A stretch of DNA of 11,805 bases from positions 1 through 11,805 of the forward strand of contig DLYJ01000064.1 in the NCBI GenBank assembly GCA_003447785.1, in the 5' to 3' direction. Shown here piece after piece: positions 1-7,005 of this stretch. The stretch's first letter is position 1; each line of letters starts with the position of its first letter. This stretch comes from Treponema sp. (lineage in GTDB: Bacteria > Spirochaetota > Spirochaetia > Treponematales > Treponemataceae). Below the pieces are notes generated by a model. That model made no database searches. It was given only the letters and a program-made list of their open reading frames with translations, and had not been told where the DNA came from. The position numbers were made by a program, and so were the translations under genes.

Positions 1-2
1 CC

Positions 3-647
3 GTAACACTGTTGCAGAAAAATCCAGCCCTTCTCGATGGAGAGTCAAAAAATCTCCTTGCCTCGGTTATTTATCAGAACATGGAATTTGAAAGCGACCA
101 GACCGTTTCAGAACTTCTTGCGCAGGTTTATCAGAACGGTGCGCTCAAAGGTCATGCGGCAGGCGTTCTGGATTCAACAAAGGACCTTCTTGAAGAGGCA
201 ATTGATGTTTTTGAACTTGAATCCGTATTGAATCACGCCCTGACCCACCTGAGCAAGGGCGAAATTCAGCGGGTAATTCTGGGATTCAGTATTTTGTATG
301 GTTCAGCCTCGATTTTTATGGACGAACCGATGTTTGCGATGGAAGACAGACAGAAAGAATCGGCCCTTTCCTATCTCAAGACCTTTGTAAAAAAGACAGG
401 AACAACAATTTACTGTTCCATGCACGAACTTGACCTAACAAAAAAATACGCGGACCAGGTACTTTTATTCTACCCGAACCGCGATATGTCATTCGGCACC
501 CCGTCCGAAGTTTTGACAGACGAAGATTTGGAAAAAGCTTACAAGGTTCCGGCCGCAATGTTAAAGCAGAAAGAAAGCTTAACCCGCGACCAGCTCAAGG
601 CCATCGCCGACCAGTACAGCAAACAGGGCCCTGAAAAAACTATTTAA
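3..647 (+). CDS. ABC transporter ATP-binding protein (C-terminal part, 5' truncated by window edge)
   Basis: The reading frame is open back to the window edge, so the N-terminus with the Walker A loop lies outside. Seen in order: an ABC signature variant LSKGEIQRV (about nt 250-276), a Walker B strand with catalytic glutamate, ASIFMDEP (about nt 306-329), and a switch histidine in CSMHELDL (about nt 414-437). This order is that of an ABC ATPase. The general form, with a C-terminal tail beyond the H-loop, fits importers of the FecE/cobalamin/iron type, but the substrate cannot be read from this fragment. The signature has K for the first G of LSGGQ and E for Q, and the linker before it is acidic, so it is somewhat divergent. 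It converges on the minus-strand gene ending at 640 and the two stops overlap by 8 bp. Its partner permease must lie upstream of the window. Confidence 0.85.
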   Translation, partial: VTLLQKNPALLDGESKNLLASVIYQNMEFESDQTVSELLAQVYQNGALKGHAAGVLDSTKDLLEEAIDVFELESVLNHALTHLSKGEIQRVILGFSILYGSASIFMDEPMFAMEDRQKESALSYLKTFVKKTGTTIYCSMHELDLTKKYADQVLLFYPNRDMSFGTPSEVLTDEDLEKAYKVPAAMLKQKESLTRDQLKAIADQYSKQGPEKTI

Positions 648-966
648 GCACCTTAAACTTTTCTACGACAAAGACACCGTCTTTAAGGACCTGAAATCCG
701 CCTTTCTGAGAGTCGTCGATGCGCCCCTTAAATTCGAGCATCTGCCCCTGACAGGCGGTAATGTCTTTGAGCGTAAACTCAGACCCTTCCGGAACATAAA
801 GCGTGTATTCAAGGCCTTCCACGGTTACAACGCCCGGATAGGCAAAAGGTTCATTTCCGTAAAAATTAATGTGTCCCACAATTGTCTGGGGAGCCTTTCC
901 GCCAAAAGCAAAAAGCCCTCCGCAGAGCAAACCCAGACCAGCTAAAAGTAAAAGTAGTTTTTTCAT
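640..966 (-). CDS. Small exported protein, possibly OB-fold-like (108 aa)
   Basis: The start chosen is the ATG at 966, because TAAGGAGC sits just upstream with good spacing. A longer in-frame reading from 1080 would run into the peptidase gene and has no such site. Residues 1-20 are a signal peptide (MKK, then a leucine-rich core). Cleavage could follow LFA near residue 19 (signal peptidase I). C14 in LLCG is a poor lipobox, so lipidation is doubtful. The mature part is rich in beta-strand patterns: IVGHINFYG, LEYTLYVPEG, MLEFKGRID and GVFVVEKF. This resembles a small OB-fold (inference, not a family match). It is the last gene of the minus-strand operon, 25 bp after the M30 peptidase, so it probably acts in the same compartment. 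Function unknown. Confidence 0.72.
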   Translation of the reverse strand: MKKLLLLLAGLGLLCGGLFAFGGKAPQTIVGHINFYGNEPFAYPGVVTVEGLEYTLYVPEGSEFTLKDITACQGQMLEFKGRIDDSQKGGFQVLKDGVFVVEKFKVLK

Positions 967-991
967 TTTTCCGCTCCTTAATCTGTGCCTG

Positions 992-2830
992 CTACTGAAT
1001 GATAACGTAAAGACGCAAGCCTTCAGCCCCGCTTGAACTGAAGTTATAGGTTTTTGAAGAAGCTGCCTCTGTTTTTTCAATACCGATTATGGCAATGCCC
1101 CAGTCCGGCCGTAAAACCTCAGGTACATAATAACCGCTGCCGGCAGAGCCACCAAGAATAAGGGGACCATAAAAATCATAATATTTATATACACTTTCCT
1201 GCATATTATATGCTGCTTTTGTATCTGCCCAGGAAAAAGGTGCTGATTCATCAGGACTTGCCTTACTCCAGAGATTAAAAGCCTTCATGGGGTAATAATA
1301 GGAAGAATAATTCAAATTTTTTGAAGCATCCTTATTATGTGTATATGTAGAATTATTCGATGAAGATATTCCCGTTACTGCAAGCAAAAACTCTTCAAAA
1401 AGATCGTCAAAAGTTTTGTTAGTGCCGTTTACTGAATTAACTGCCCTGTACAAGGCTTCATTATCAACATACTTGCTGGTAGAAATTGCATTTATAAGTT
1501 CTGCCCCGCCATACTGACGGCAAAGCCATGAACCAAAGGCATAAGCCGTTGAATAGGATAAAACTGAATTACTTTCAAGATATTCCCTTATTCCTGAACT
1601 CATGTAATAAATGTTAAAGGCCTGAATTCTATTTAAAGGTGAATGCTTATCACTTAAACCAAGATAAGACTGCATCATGTCTTCACAGAGCATGGAAAGC
1701 ATTTCGTTGAAATTAGTATCAGAAACTTCATATTGCTTTGAATTGTTTTCTATTGCAGTTTTGAGATTTCTGATGTTTTTCTGATTAAAATTAATCATGT
1801 GCTGAAACTCATGGGCAAGAGTTGAAATAACTGTATCAATCGACTCATTTGCATAAACCGAATCTACATAAAAATATTTTCCATGGTTTGACTGCCCTAC
1901 AAGGTCTGAACGATTCTGCGCAGAGTAATAATAATCCTTTGAATAAAAATATCCTAAAACACCGCATTCTTCCTTAGATTTATAATCATTTCCGATATCA
2001 TAAATTACAATATTGATTTTTTTACCCGTATCACTGTATGAATCCATATCCAGAAATACATTGTTTGAAGAAGAAGAGGCATCATAATTTATAAGTTCAT
2101 CACTTTCTGTACCAAAAACCTTTGTAATGTAAGGATACATTGCATCAAATTTATCCCTGAATTCTTCTGCAACAGCCTTGTTTACATTAGCACCAGAGGC
2201 TGAAGATGAATAATAATCATTTACAATCCAGACATAACAGTATGTTCCGCTTGCACATAAAGTTGCACTTTTCTGGACAAAGTTATTTATATTAACATCC
2301 GTATCAACATAAATATTCTTATTATCACCAGCTGACCAGCTTATAGACATAACAGTTTCCGGAAGAGTATCAATTGAAAGAACACTGCGGGAAGAAGCGG
2401 CGTCATTATCAAAGAAGGAAATATCTTCTCCGTGAAAATGTTTAAACTGACTATTTTCAGGAACAGGAAGTTCTGCCTCAAGACTTCCACTGCCGGACAC
2501 AGACCTTGCAGTATAATTCCCTGCAGGGACCCTCAGGTCATTTCTGTTAATTGCATATTCAGTAGGGTTTGCAAGAACACAATACAGATGCTTTCCGGCA
2601 GGAACATTTTTTATTGTAAGACTTTTTACAGTATCATCAATCATTTTTACAGGACGGGAAGAATCATATTCCCATTCTGCTTCTTCCGTCGCCGTAACTG
2701 CATTATACGAAGAAGATGAACTTCCGCTTTCTTCCAGTAATATCTGAAGAATATCCATGCAGGAAGTTAAACAAAATACCATACAAACTGCTACGGTTAT
2801 GCCGGTTATCCTTTTTATACTGATTTTCAT
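992..2830 (-). CDS. M30 (hyicolysin-like) zinc metallopeptidase lipoprotein
   Basis: A 612-residue lipoprotein with a signal peptide and a classic lipobox LTSC (C24), followed by a serine-rich tether (about 36-42). The zinc motif HEFQH is at residues 340-344 inside LAHEFQHMINFNQK, the typical signature of peptidase family M30. N375-E376 in FNEMLSMLCED, about 32 residues after the second histidine, is the likely third zinc ligand region. E341 would be the general base. Residues 50-300 before the motif hold beta-rich, Ser/Tyr/Asn-rich sequence of unknown role. The likely job is degradation of extracellular protein from the cell surface. It starts 3 bp after the DUF3791-type gene, with AGGTGA upstream of the ATG, so it is cotranscribed with the ART-like module. 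Codon use is AT-rich, as in the rest of that block. Substrate unknown. Confidence 0.88.
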   Translation of the reverse strand: MKISIKRITGITVAVCMVFCLTSCMDILQILLEESGSSSSSYNAVTATEEAEWEYDSSRPVKMIDDTVKSLTIKNVPAGKHLYCVLANPTEYAINRNDLRVPAGNYTARSVSGSGSLEAELPVPENSQFKHFHGEDISFFDNDAASSRSVLSIDTLPETVMSISWSAGDNKNIYVDTDVNINNFVQKSATLCASGTYCYVWIVNDYYSSSASGANVNKAVAEEFRDKFDAMYPYITKVFGTESDELINYDASSSSNNVFLDMDSYSDTGKKINIVIYDIGNDYKSKEECGVLGYFYSKDYYYSAQNRSDLVGQSNHGKYFYVDSVYANESIDTVISTLAHEFQHMINFNQKNIRNLKTAIENNSKQYEVSDTNFNEMLSMLCEDMMQSYLGLSDKHSPLNRIQAFNIYYMSSGIREYLESNSVLSYSTAYAFGSWLCRQYGGAELINAISTSKYVDNEALYRAVNSVNGTNKTFDDLFEEFLLAVTGISSSNNSTYTHNKDASKNLNYSSYYYPMKAFNLWSKASPDESAPFSWADTKAAYNMQESVYKYYDFYGPLILGGSAGSGYYVPEVLRPDWGIAIIGIEKTEAASSKTYNFSSSGAEGLRLYVIIQ

Positions 2831-2833
2831 AAT

Positions 2834-3064
2834 TTATTCACCTGCCCTTTGTTTTGTATTTTCAAATTCATCTATATCCATAAGAATATTTTCTGTGCTC
2901 ATAACATGAAGAGCCCCGAAGTTATTCTTTATAAAAATATCAGCCCCTGTTTTCTTAAGCTCTTTTAGAGCCTCTGCACCAGATAATCCTTTTTTACTTT
3001 TATACGCTTCAAGTACATAAATAAAAAAAGCATCCTTTGCATTCATTTGCGAACAATATTCCAT
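2834..3064 (-). CDS. DUF3791-type small protein (76 aa)
   Basis: A small soluble protein. The pattern FFIYVLEAYKSKKGLSGAEA, then an amphipathic stretch, then FGALHVMSTENILMDIDEF, matches what I recall of the DUF3791 family (a YxxEEYKxxKxLSGKE-type helix, an LH turn, and a DID near the C-terminus). Its ATG overlaps the stop of the preceding gene by one base (TAATG), which indicates translational coupling. It sits next to a DUF3990-type gene, an association I recall from Firmicutes and spirochaetes. The role is not established. An antitoxin or accessory subunit for the ART-like protein is an inference from size, order and coupling. There is no signal peptide, transmembrane segment or recognisable DNA-binding motif. 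Confidence 0.75.
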   Translation of the reverse strand: MEYCSQMNAKDAFFIYVLEAYKSKKGLSGAEALKELKKTGADIFIKNNFGALHVMSTENILMDIDEFENTKQRAGE

Positions 3065-3309
3065 TAAGCTGCCTCTTCTGGAATTTCAAATTTTCCTGTT
3101 TGTTTTTCTTCTAAATAAAGTCCGCATAAAAGCTGTGGACTGTAATGCCAGAATTTTGTTTCTTCTTTTTCAAGCAGAGCATAGACCCTTGAATTATAAA
3201 ACTGCTCTATTGCTTCTTGAACGCCAATATTCAGATTTTCAGATATTAATTGAATTATGGTAGGAAGCATTATTATTCCAAGAAATGTATTAAATTCCTG
3301 TGTTTCCAT
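3064..3309 (-). CDS. Hypothetical helical protein between ART-like and DUF3791-type genes (81 aa)
   Basis: Not assigned to a named family with confidence. The sequence is mostly helical: a hydrophobic N-terminal helix (LGIIMLPTIIQLISENL), an amphipathic helix (QEAIEQFYNSRVYALLEKEETKFWHYSPQLL) and an acidic tail (FEIPEEAA). The phrase FYNSxxYxLLExEETKxWHYS is one I associate with small proteins that accompany DUF3990 and DUF3791 genes. The ATG follows directly on the stop codon of the ART-like gene, and a strong GGAGGA site lies inside the end of that gene, so it can be translated well. Likely an antitoxin or partner subunit of its upstream neighbour (inference). Confidence 0.72.
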   Translation of the reverse strand: METQEFNTFLGIIMLPTIIQLISENLNIGVQEAIEQFYNSRVYALLEKEETKFWHYSPQLLCGLYLEEKQTGKFEIPEEAA

Positions 3310-3855
3310 TTATTTTTCCTCCACAATATACGAATTGTTAAAATTCAAGTAAGTTAAGGCTTTATCACTGCAAAAAACATACTGATTAAATAGTTTTTTC
3401 ACTTTTAATCTTTTTAAAGTTTCAGATCTTGTTATTGTTCCTGACAGATAAATATTTACGGTTCTAAAAACATCATCATTTGCAACCGGACCTACTATTA
3501 AATCAAAATCATTAACTAAACGCTTTCCTGTTCTATTATCCGCAACAAAATCCAGCCATGCGCCATTTGGCTTTTTAAACCTTAAGACTTTTAATTCCCT
3601 GACGGCAGCTTTTTCATCAAACAAATATACATTTACAATTGAATTTCCAGCTTCTCTCAAATCACATATTCTTTGAGCAAACTGTTCTGCCTGTACTTTA
3701 TTTGTAGTTGTATAAAACCCCTTACCAAAATCCAGATTACGGTTAGAATTGATTATCTGAGGATTTGATACTTCAACATTGCTTCCATGAAATAACTCTA
3801 TCATAAAACCATTATACTTCATTTTTATTGAATTTTCATTTATATTAAAACCCAT
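3310..3855 (-). CDS. DUF3990-type ADP-ribosyltransferase-like protein (putative toxin)
   Basis: 181 residues from the ATG at 3855, chosen because GAAGGA lies 5 bases upstream; a TTG at 3867 overlaps that ribosome site and is unlikely. Another possible start is the ATG at 3804 (MIELFHGSN). Seen: LFHGSN (H23), LDFGKGFYTTTN (Y48) and, near the end, LFNQYVFCSDKAL (Q158). In PARP-like ADP-ribosyltransferases, H and Y bind NAD and the third position is usually E, in a strand of the form NEYxV. The central stretch, including GAWLDFVADNR and FDLIVGPVANDDVFRTVNIY, fits what I recall of DUF3990, a family I believe is placed in the ADP-ribosyl clan. First gene of the operon. A role as a toxin or signalling transferase is inferred; the target is unknown. 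Confidence 0.82.
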   Translation of the reverse strand: MGFNINENSIKMKYNGFMIELFHGSNVEVSNPQIINSNRNLDFGKGFYTTTNKVQAEQFAQRICDLREAGNSIVNVYLFDEKAAVRELKVLRFKKPNGAWLDFVADNRTGKRLVNDFDLIVGPVANDDVFRTVNIYLSGTITRSETLKRLKVKKLFNQYVFCSDKALTYLNFNNSYIVEEK

Positions 3856-3921
3856 AGATTCCTTCAACAGTTACTTATCTCCCCCATCATTCCATAAACA
3901 CTTTAATTCCTGCAAATGTAA

Positions 3922-3938
3922 TATAACTTTTTGTTATA
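3922..3938. promoter_or_regulatory. Short inverted repeat overlapping the -10 (possible operator)
   Basis: TATAAC (3922-3927), spacer TTTTT, GTTATA (3933-3938) form a perfect 6-bp inverted repeat. The right arm is the proposed -10 element of the ART operon, so a protein bound here would block it. Autoregulation by an antitoxin would fit. In AT-rich DNA such a repeat can arise by chance. Confidence 0.3.
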
Positions 3939-3960
3939 CATACCCCTCCTCTCCTAACAA
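3933..3960 (-). promoter_or_regulatory. Candidate sigma-70 promoter of the ART/M30 operon
   Basis: Read on the minus strand: TTGTTA (3960-3955), a 16-base spacer, then TATAAC (3938-3933). This gives 4/6 and 5/6 matches to the consensus. A start near 3926 would leave a leader of about 70 bases to the ATG at 3855. Moderate evidence only, since the region is AT-rich. Confidence 0.4.
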
Positions 3961-3975
3961 CTTATTATTTTTTTA

Positions 3976-4004
3976 TTGCTTTCAGCCCATTCTCAGAATA
4001 TAAT
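3976..4004 (+). promoter_or_regulatory. Candidate sigma-70 promoter of the C11 peptidase gene
   Basis: TTGCTT (3976-3981), a 17-base spacer, and a perfect TATAAT (3999-4004). A start near 4011 would give a leader of about 158 bases that contains all three downstream hairpins. Confidence 0.5.
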
Positions 4005-4059
4005 TTTTTAAGTTTCATTTAATATAAAATGAATATTTAAGTTCCCAAATTAATACGTC

Positions 4060-4151
4060 GAGTCAAGGCACGCATACGCTTAAAGCCTTGACTTCGCCGT
4101 TTTTAGGGTTTGTAATAAACCCTAAATAAAGTTTCAGAAGCCCGCTTCTGA
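4060..4151 (+). promoter_or_regulatory. Structured 5' leader with three tandem stem-loops
   Basis: Three inverted repeats follow one another. Stem 1: AGTCAAGGC (4061-4069) with GCCTTGACT (4085-4093), 9 bp perfect, 15-nt loop, plus a G-U pair at 4060/4094. Stem 2: TTTAGGGTTT (4102-4111) with AAACCCTAAA (4117-4126), 10 bp perfect, 5-nt loop. Stem 3: TCAGAAG (4134-4140) with CTTCTGA (4145-4151), 7 bp, 4-nt loop. The ribosome site GAAGGAG (4157-4163) begins 5 nt later. CTTCG at 4092-4096 can pair with CGAAG at 4156-4160, which excludes part of stem 1, so alternative folds could expose or hide the ribosome site. No known riboswitch class is recognised. None of the stems has a terminator-type U tract. 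Confidence 0.6.
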
Positions 4152-4168
4152 CCCACGAAGGAGTCATT

Positions 4169-6583
4169 ATGAAAAGTTCACTTAACCTTTCACGACGGCT
4201 GATGCAAGTTCTTGCTGTAACTCTTCTTGCATGCTCACAATTTTTCTTCTTTGGCTGTTCCTCAGGAGAAGAGGATACAACTCCATGCTACACCCTTACT
4301 CTAGAAAGCAAGTACGGCTGCGGTACTCTGAGTCCGGACGAAACCTCCATCCAAATTAAAGAAGGTGAAGTACTGACTGCCTACAAGCCGACTGTTACAC
4401 CAAAACCAGGAGCTTTTTTTATTGAATGGCAGGACGCTAACGGCAATCCATTCAATTTTGATCAGACAATTACCTCAGACTTAACCGCCTATGCACGTTA
4501 TGTTTCTGATATTAAAAGATTTATAATGCTCTCTCCCGGTAAATTCAGACTTGATCAGGCAAATGAATGTGTACCTTTTATTAAAACAGATTATTCACTT
4601 TATGCGGTAAGCGGCGGTGTAGAAACTCCATTAACTTTTACTGTCACATATGACTACTTCGGCGACCGTACCCTGACTGTTCCAGATTTTGTTATTGTTG
4701 ATTATAGTTCTTATGACTTCGTATTAAAAAACTGCTGTACACAAAAAACAACTTCTGTCCCACCGGCACCAGCAAATCTTTCCGTTACTGTCGAGGACAG
4801 AGGCCTTACATTCTCATGGACAAAAGCATCAGGCTATTCATACTGTGATTATGAAGTATATGACTCTTCTGAAAATCTGATTTTATCAGACACGAATTAT
4901 TTCTCTTCAAGTTTATTTTGTAACAAATTAACCAATGGTCAGGAATATACATTTAAAATTAAAACAAGATCTGCTTATGATTATGATTTCTTCTCTGAAA
5001 CTGTAAGTATCTCCGGAACCCCGGCCCTTGTTAAAAAAGACGTAGAATACCTCATGCTCATGTATCTTGACGGTGACAACAACCTCCACGACGGTATCTA
5101 TCTTGACCTTAACGAAATGGAATATGGTATTTACCAATCAACAAGTACCAGCCTTGAAGTAATTGCCCTCTGGGACGGTTTTGTTGGCGACAGCGAGACA
5201 ACACCACAAATCGGTTCTTCAGGCTCAAAACTTTATAAAGTCGGCAAAGAAAGCAGTGCAGTTACAACTTATCTTAACTCCACAGGCTGTGTTCTTGGTT
5301 CAAATACAAAAGATATTTCTTATACCGCAGACTGGCTTTCTTCCGGCGAAGTTGATATGTCTTCAAAACAGACTCTTGTTAATTTCTTAAACTGGGCAAA
5401 CGCACACTACAACGCAGAAAAAATCGTTCTCCAGTTTAGCGACCATGGCGGCGGTCCACGCGCTGCACGTCCAGGATACGTAACCCTTAAAAACGGTATG
5501 CAATATAAAATTCCGTCAGGTAATGAAAGACGTTCAATGTGCTGGGATGAAGGCTCCGGCGGAAAAAGCTTCCTTAAAACCTCTGATGTTTCTGCCGCTT
5601 TAAATCAGGCAGGTTTTGGAACAGACAATAGACTCTGGCTTATTATCGAAGATCTCTGTCTCGGAGGCTCCCTGGAAGAAGCGTATGAGTTTAAGGACTA
5701 TGCATATTATTATCTGGGTTCACCAAATAACGTTCCGGGACTGGGCCTGCCTTATGAAAAGGTAATTCCAAATTTAACTACAACCGACAACGATAACTTT
5801 AAACTTTCCAAGATAATTGATGATTATCGAGCTGAATATAAACGCACTGCATCAGACTGGACAAGTATGTTGAATGAAATTACCACATATTATCCATCCC
5901 TCGGTGTTACGGAAGACAATCTGTCTCTTTTTGACTTTGACGCCTGCACTTTGACCGCAGTTGATTTAACAAAGATGGATGCCTTAAAAACTGCTGTCGA
6001 TGCTTATGCACAGGAAATTCTGGATAACGATAACCAGGAAATTGCAGGACTTTATTATGATAAATCTGCAAGAGAAATAACTGAAACAGCATCAGCGACA
6101 ACTGTACCTTTGACTTATGGAAGAATTATACAGGATTCAGTGCTTTACCGCGGCGGCTTATTAAGTTATATGGGTACTTATACATGGCTTTTTGAGCTTG
6201 GAGCCGTTTTGGATAGCTCTTATAACCTTGCATCAAAACTAACTGTCGGAGAAACAACCTATACCTGGCCTAACCTTGCCGCCAAGGTGCTTCTTTTTGC
6301 AGCACGCCTTGATGACTGTATCATCGCAAGCTGGCGTGACGGCAATAAGGGTTATGGGCTTTATTACAATTACTCCTCAGAAAATACTAAGACACGTTCT
6401 GGCATTTTGGAATGTGGTTTCTACGGTCTTTCAATCTCAGGCGGTACTTCTCCAATGTCTGTATCCGGTTCTAATGTGACCCTTCTGCCGGAAAATAATC
6501 CTGCCTGGTACAAAACTGAACTTGCTTTCGGTAAGGATTCCAAGTGGGGAGACCTTCTTGAATACTGGTTCGGAGATAACTAA
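4169..6583 (+). CDS. Clostripain-family (C11) cysteine peptidase lipoprotein
   Basis: 804 residues. The signal peptide ends in FFGC with C30 as the probable lipidated cysteine; F at -3 is unusual outside spirochaetes. Residues about 40-111 resemble an InlB-type/Flg_new beta repeat (GCGTLSPDE, EWQDANGNPF, LTAYARYV). Residues about 199-287 look like a fibronectin type III domain (PPAPANLSV, FSWTKASGYSYCDYEVYD, GQEYTFKIKTRS). The peptidase begins near residue 292 with YLMLMYLDGDNNL. Catalytic H426 lies in QFSDHGGGP and catalytic C497 in IIEDLCLGGSLEEAYE, followed by DYAYYYLGSPNNVPGLGLPYE, the usual C11 arrangement. The family cleaves after basic residues, and the product should sit on the cell surface. 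The start is set by GAAGGAG 5 bases upstream. The stop overlaps the next ATG (TAATG), coupling it to the small lipoprotein downstream. Confidence 0.9.
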   Translation: MKSSLNLSRRLMQVLAVTLLACSQFFFFGCSSGEEDTTPCYTLTLESKYGCGTLSPDETSIQIKEGEVLTAYKPTVTPKPGAFFIEWQDANGNPFNFDQTITSDLTAYARYVSDIKRFIMLSPGKFRLDQANECVPFIKTDYSLYAVSGGVETPLTFTVTYDYFGDRTLTVPDFVIVDYSSYDFVLKNCCTQKTTSVPPAPANLSVTVEDRGLTFSWTKASGYSYCDYEVYDSSENLILSDTNYFSSSLFCNKLTNGQEYTFKIKTRSAYDYDFFSETVSISGTPALVKKDVEYLMLMYLDGDNNLHDGIYLDLNEMEYGIYQSTSTSLEVIALWDGFVGDSETTPQIGSSGSKLYKVGKESSAVTTYLNSTGCVLGSNTKDISYTADWLSSGEVDMSSKQTLVNFLNWANAHYNAEKIVLQFSDHGGGPRAARPGYVTLKNGMQYKIPSGNERRSMCWDEGSGGKSFLKTSDVSAALNQAGFGTDNRLWLIIEDLCLGGSLEEAYEFKDYAYYYLGSPNNVPGLGLPYEKVIPNLTTTDNDNFKLSKIIDDYRAEYKRTASDWTSMLNEITTYYPSLGVTEDNLSLFDFDACTLTAVDLTKMDALKTAVDAYAQEILDNDNQEIAGLYYDKSAREITETASATTVPLTYGRIIQDSVLYRGGLLSYMGTYTWLFELGAVLDSSYNLASKLTVGETTYTWPNLAAKVLLFAARLDDCIIASWRDGNKGYGLYYNYSSENTKTRSGILECGFYGLSISGGTSPMSVSGSNVTLLPENNPAWYKTELAFGKDSKWGDLLEYWFGDN

Positions 6584-7002
6584 TGAAATTGCTTTTGACC
6601 GCTTTGTGTGCCGGTCTGCTTTTTGCAGGCTGCGCATCACAAAAAAACAGTGTTAAACAAAGTGAACAGCAAAATGCAGCAGAAACAGAGGCAGGACAAA
6701 CCCTTACACCGCCTGCTTCTTTACCTGGCCGCGCTTTTAATCACTCTTTCTTAAACGAAAGCCATGTCGGACAGTCAGTCACCGTAAGCGGGCTGCTTCA
6801 AAAAACCAGCACAGGCTTTAAGTTGACCGAAGACTACAAAATGCGGTCGGCAGTAAGTTTTATTCTGACTGTTGATGCTAAGGACGATGCCCTTAATAAG
6901 GCTCTCCTTTCCCGGCTTGAATCTGAATGTTCCGTAACAGGCACTCTGACCGAAGCCTCATCAAAGTGGACAAAAAAACTTACAGTAACATCTGTTGAAT
7001 AA
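6583..7002 (+). CDS. Small lipoprotein, possibly OB-fold-like (139 aa)
   Basis: Signal peptide with a textbook lipobox LFAGC (C17), a Gln/Ala/Glu-rich tether (about 18-45), then a C-terminal domain of about 85 residues. That domain has alternating strands (GQSVTVSGLLQKT, FKLTEDY, AVSFILTVD, ECSVTGTLTEA, KKLTVTSVE), as in a small OB-fold (inference from pattern). The ATG overlaps the C11 stop by one base and a GGAG lies 9 bases before it, so it is translated with the peptidase. A partner, inhibitor or chaperone of the C11 peptidase on the same membrane is plausible. The role is unknown. It parallels the small exported protein after the M30 peptidase, though I see no clear sequence identity between the two. 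Confidence 0.8.
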   Translation: MKLLLTALCAGLLFAGCASQKNSVKQSEQQNAAETEAGQTLTPPASLPGRAFNHSFLNESHVGQSVTVSGLLQKTSTGFKLTEDYKMRSAVSFILTVDAKDDALNKALLSRLESECSVTGTLTEASSKWTKKLTVTSVE

Positions 7003-7005
7003 AAA

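Larger units (their letters stand above)
3856..4168. other. Divergent intergenic control region (about 310 bp)
   Basis: No coding sequence is visible here. It holds, from left to right: the ribosome site of the ART-like gene, a minus-strand promoter candidate with an overlapping inverted repeat, a plus-strand promoter candidate, an AT-rich stretch, and a three-hairpin leader ending just before the ribosome site of the C11 peptidase. Two operons for surface peptidases therefore start back to back. Confidence 0.8.

Noticed and set aside
967..1080. N-terminal extension of the small exported protein from 1080
   Set aside because: It would place 38 charged residues before a clear signal peptide, overlaps the M30 coding end, and lacks the TAAGGAG site that precedes the ATG at 966.
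3856..3867. TTG start at 3867 for the ART-like gene
   Set aside because: The TTG codon overlaps the GAAGGA ribosome site that serves the ATG at 3855.
4102..4126. Rho-independent terminator at leader stem 2
   Set aside because: The stem is A/T-rich and followed by TAAAGTTT rather than a run of T, so termination is unlikely.
4060..4151. CRISPR array in the C11 leader
   Set aside because: The three stems differ in sequence and spacing, with no repeated unit and no spacers of uniform length.
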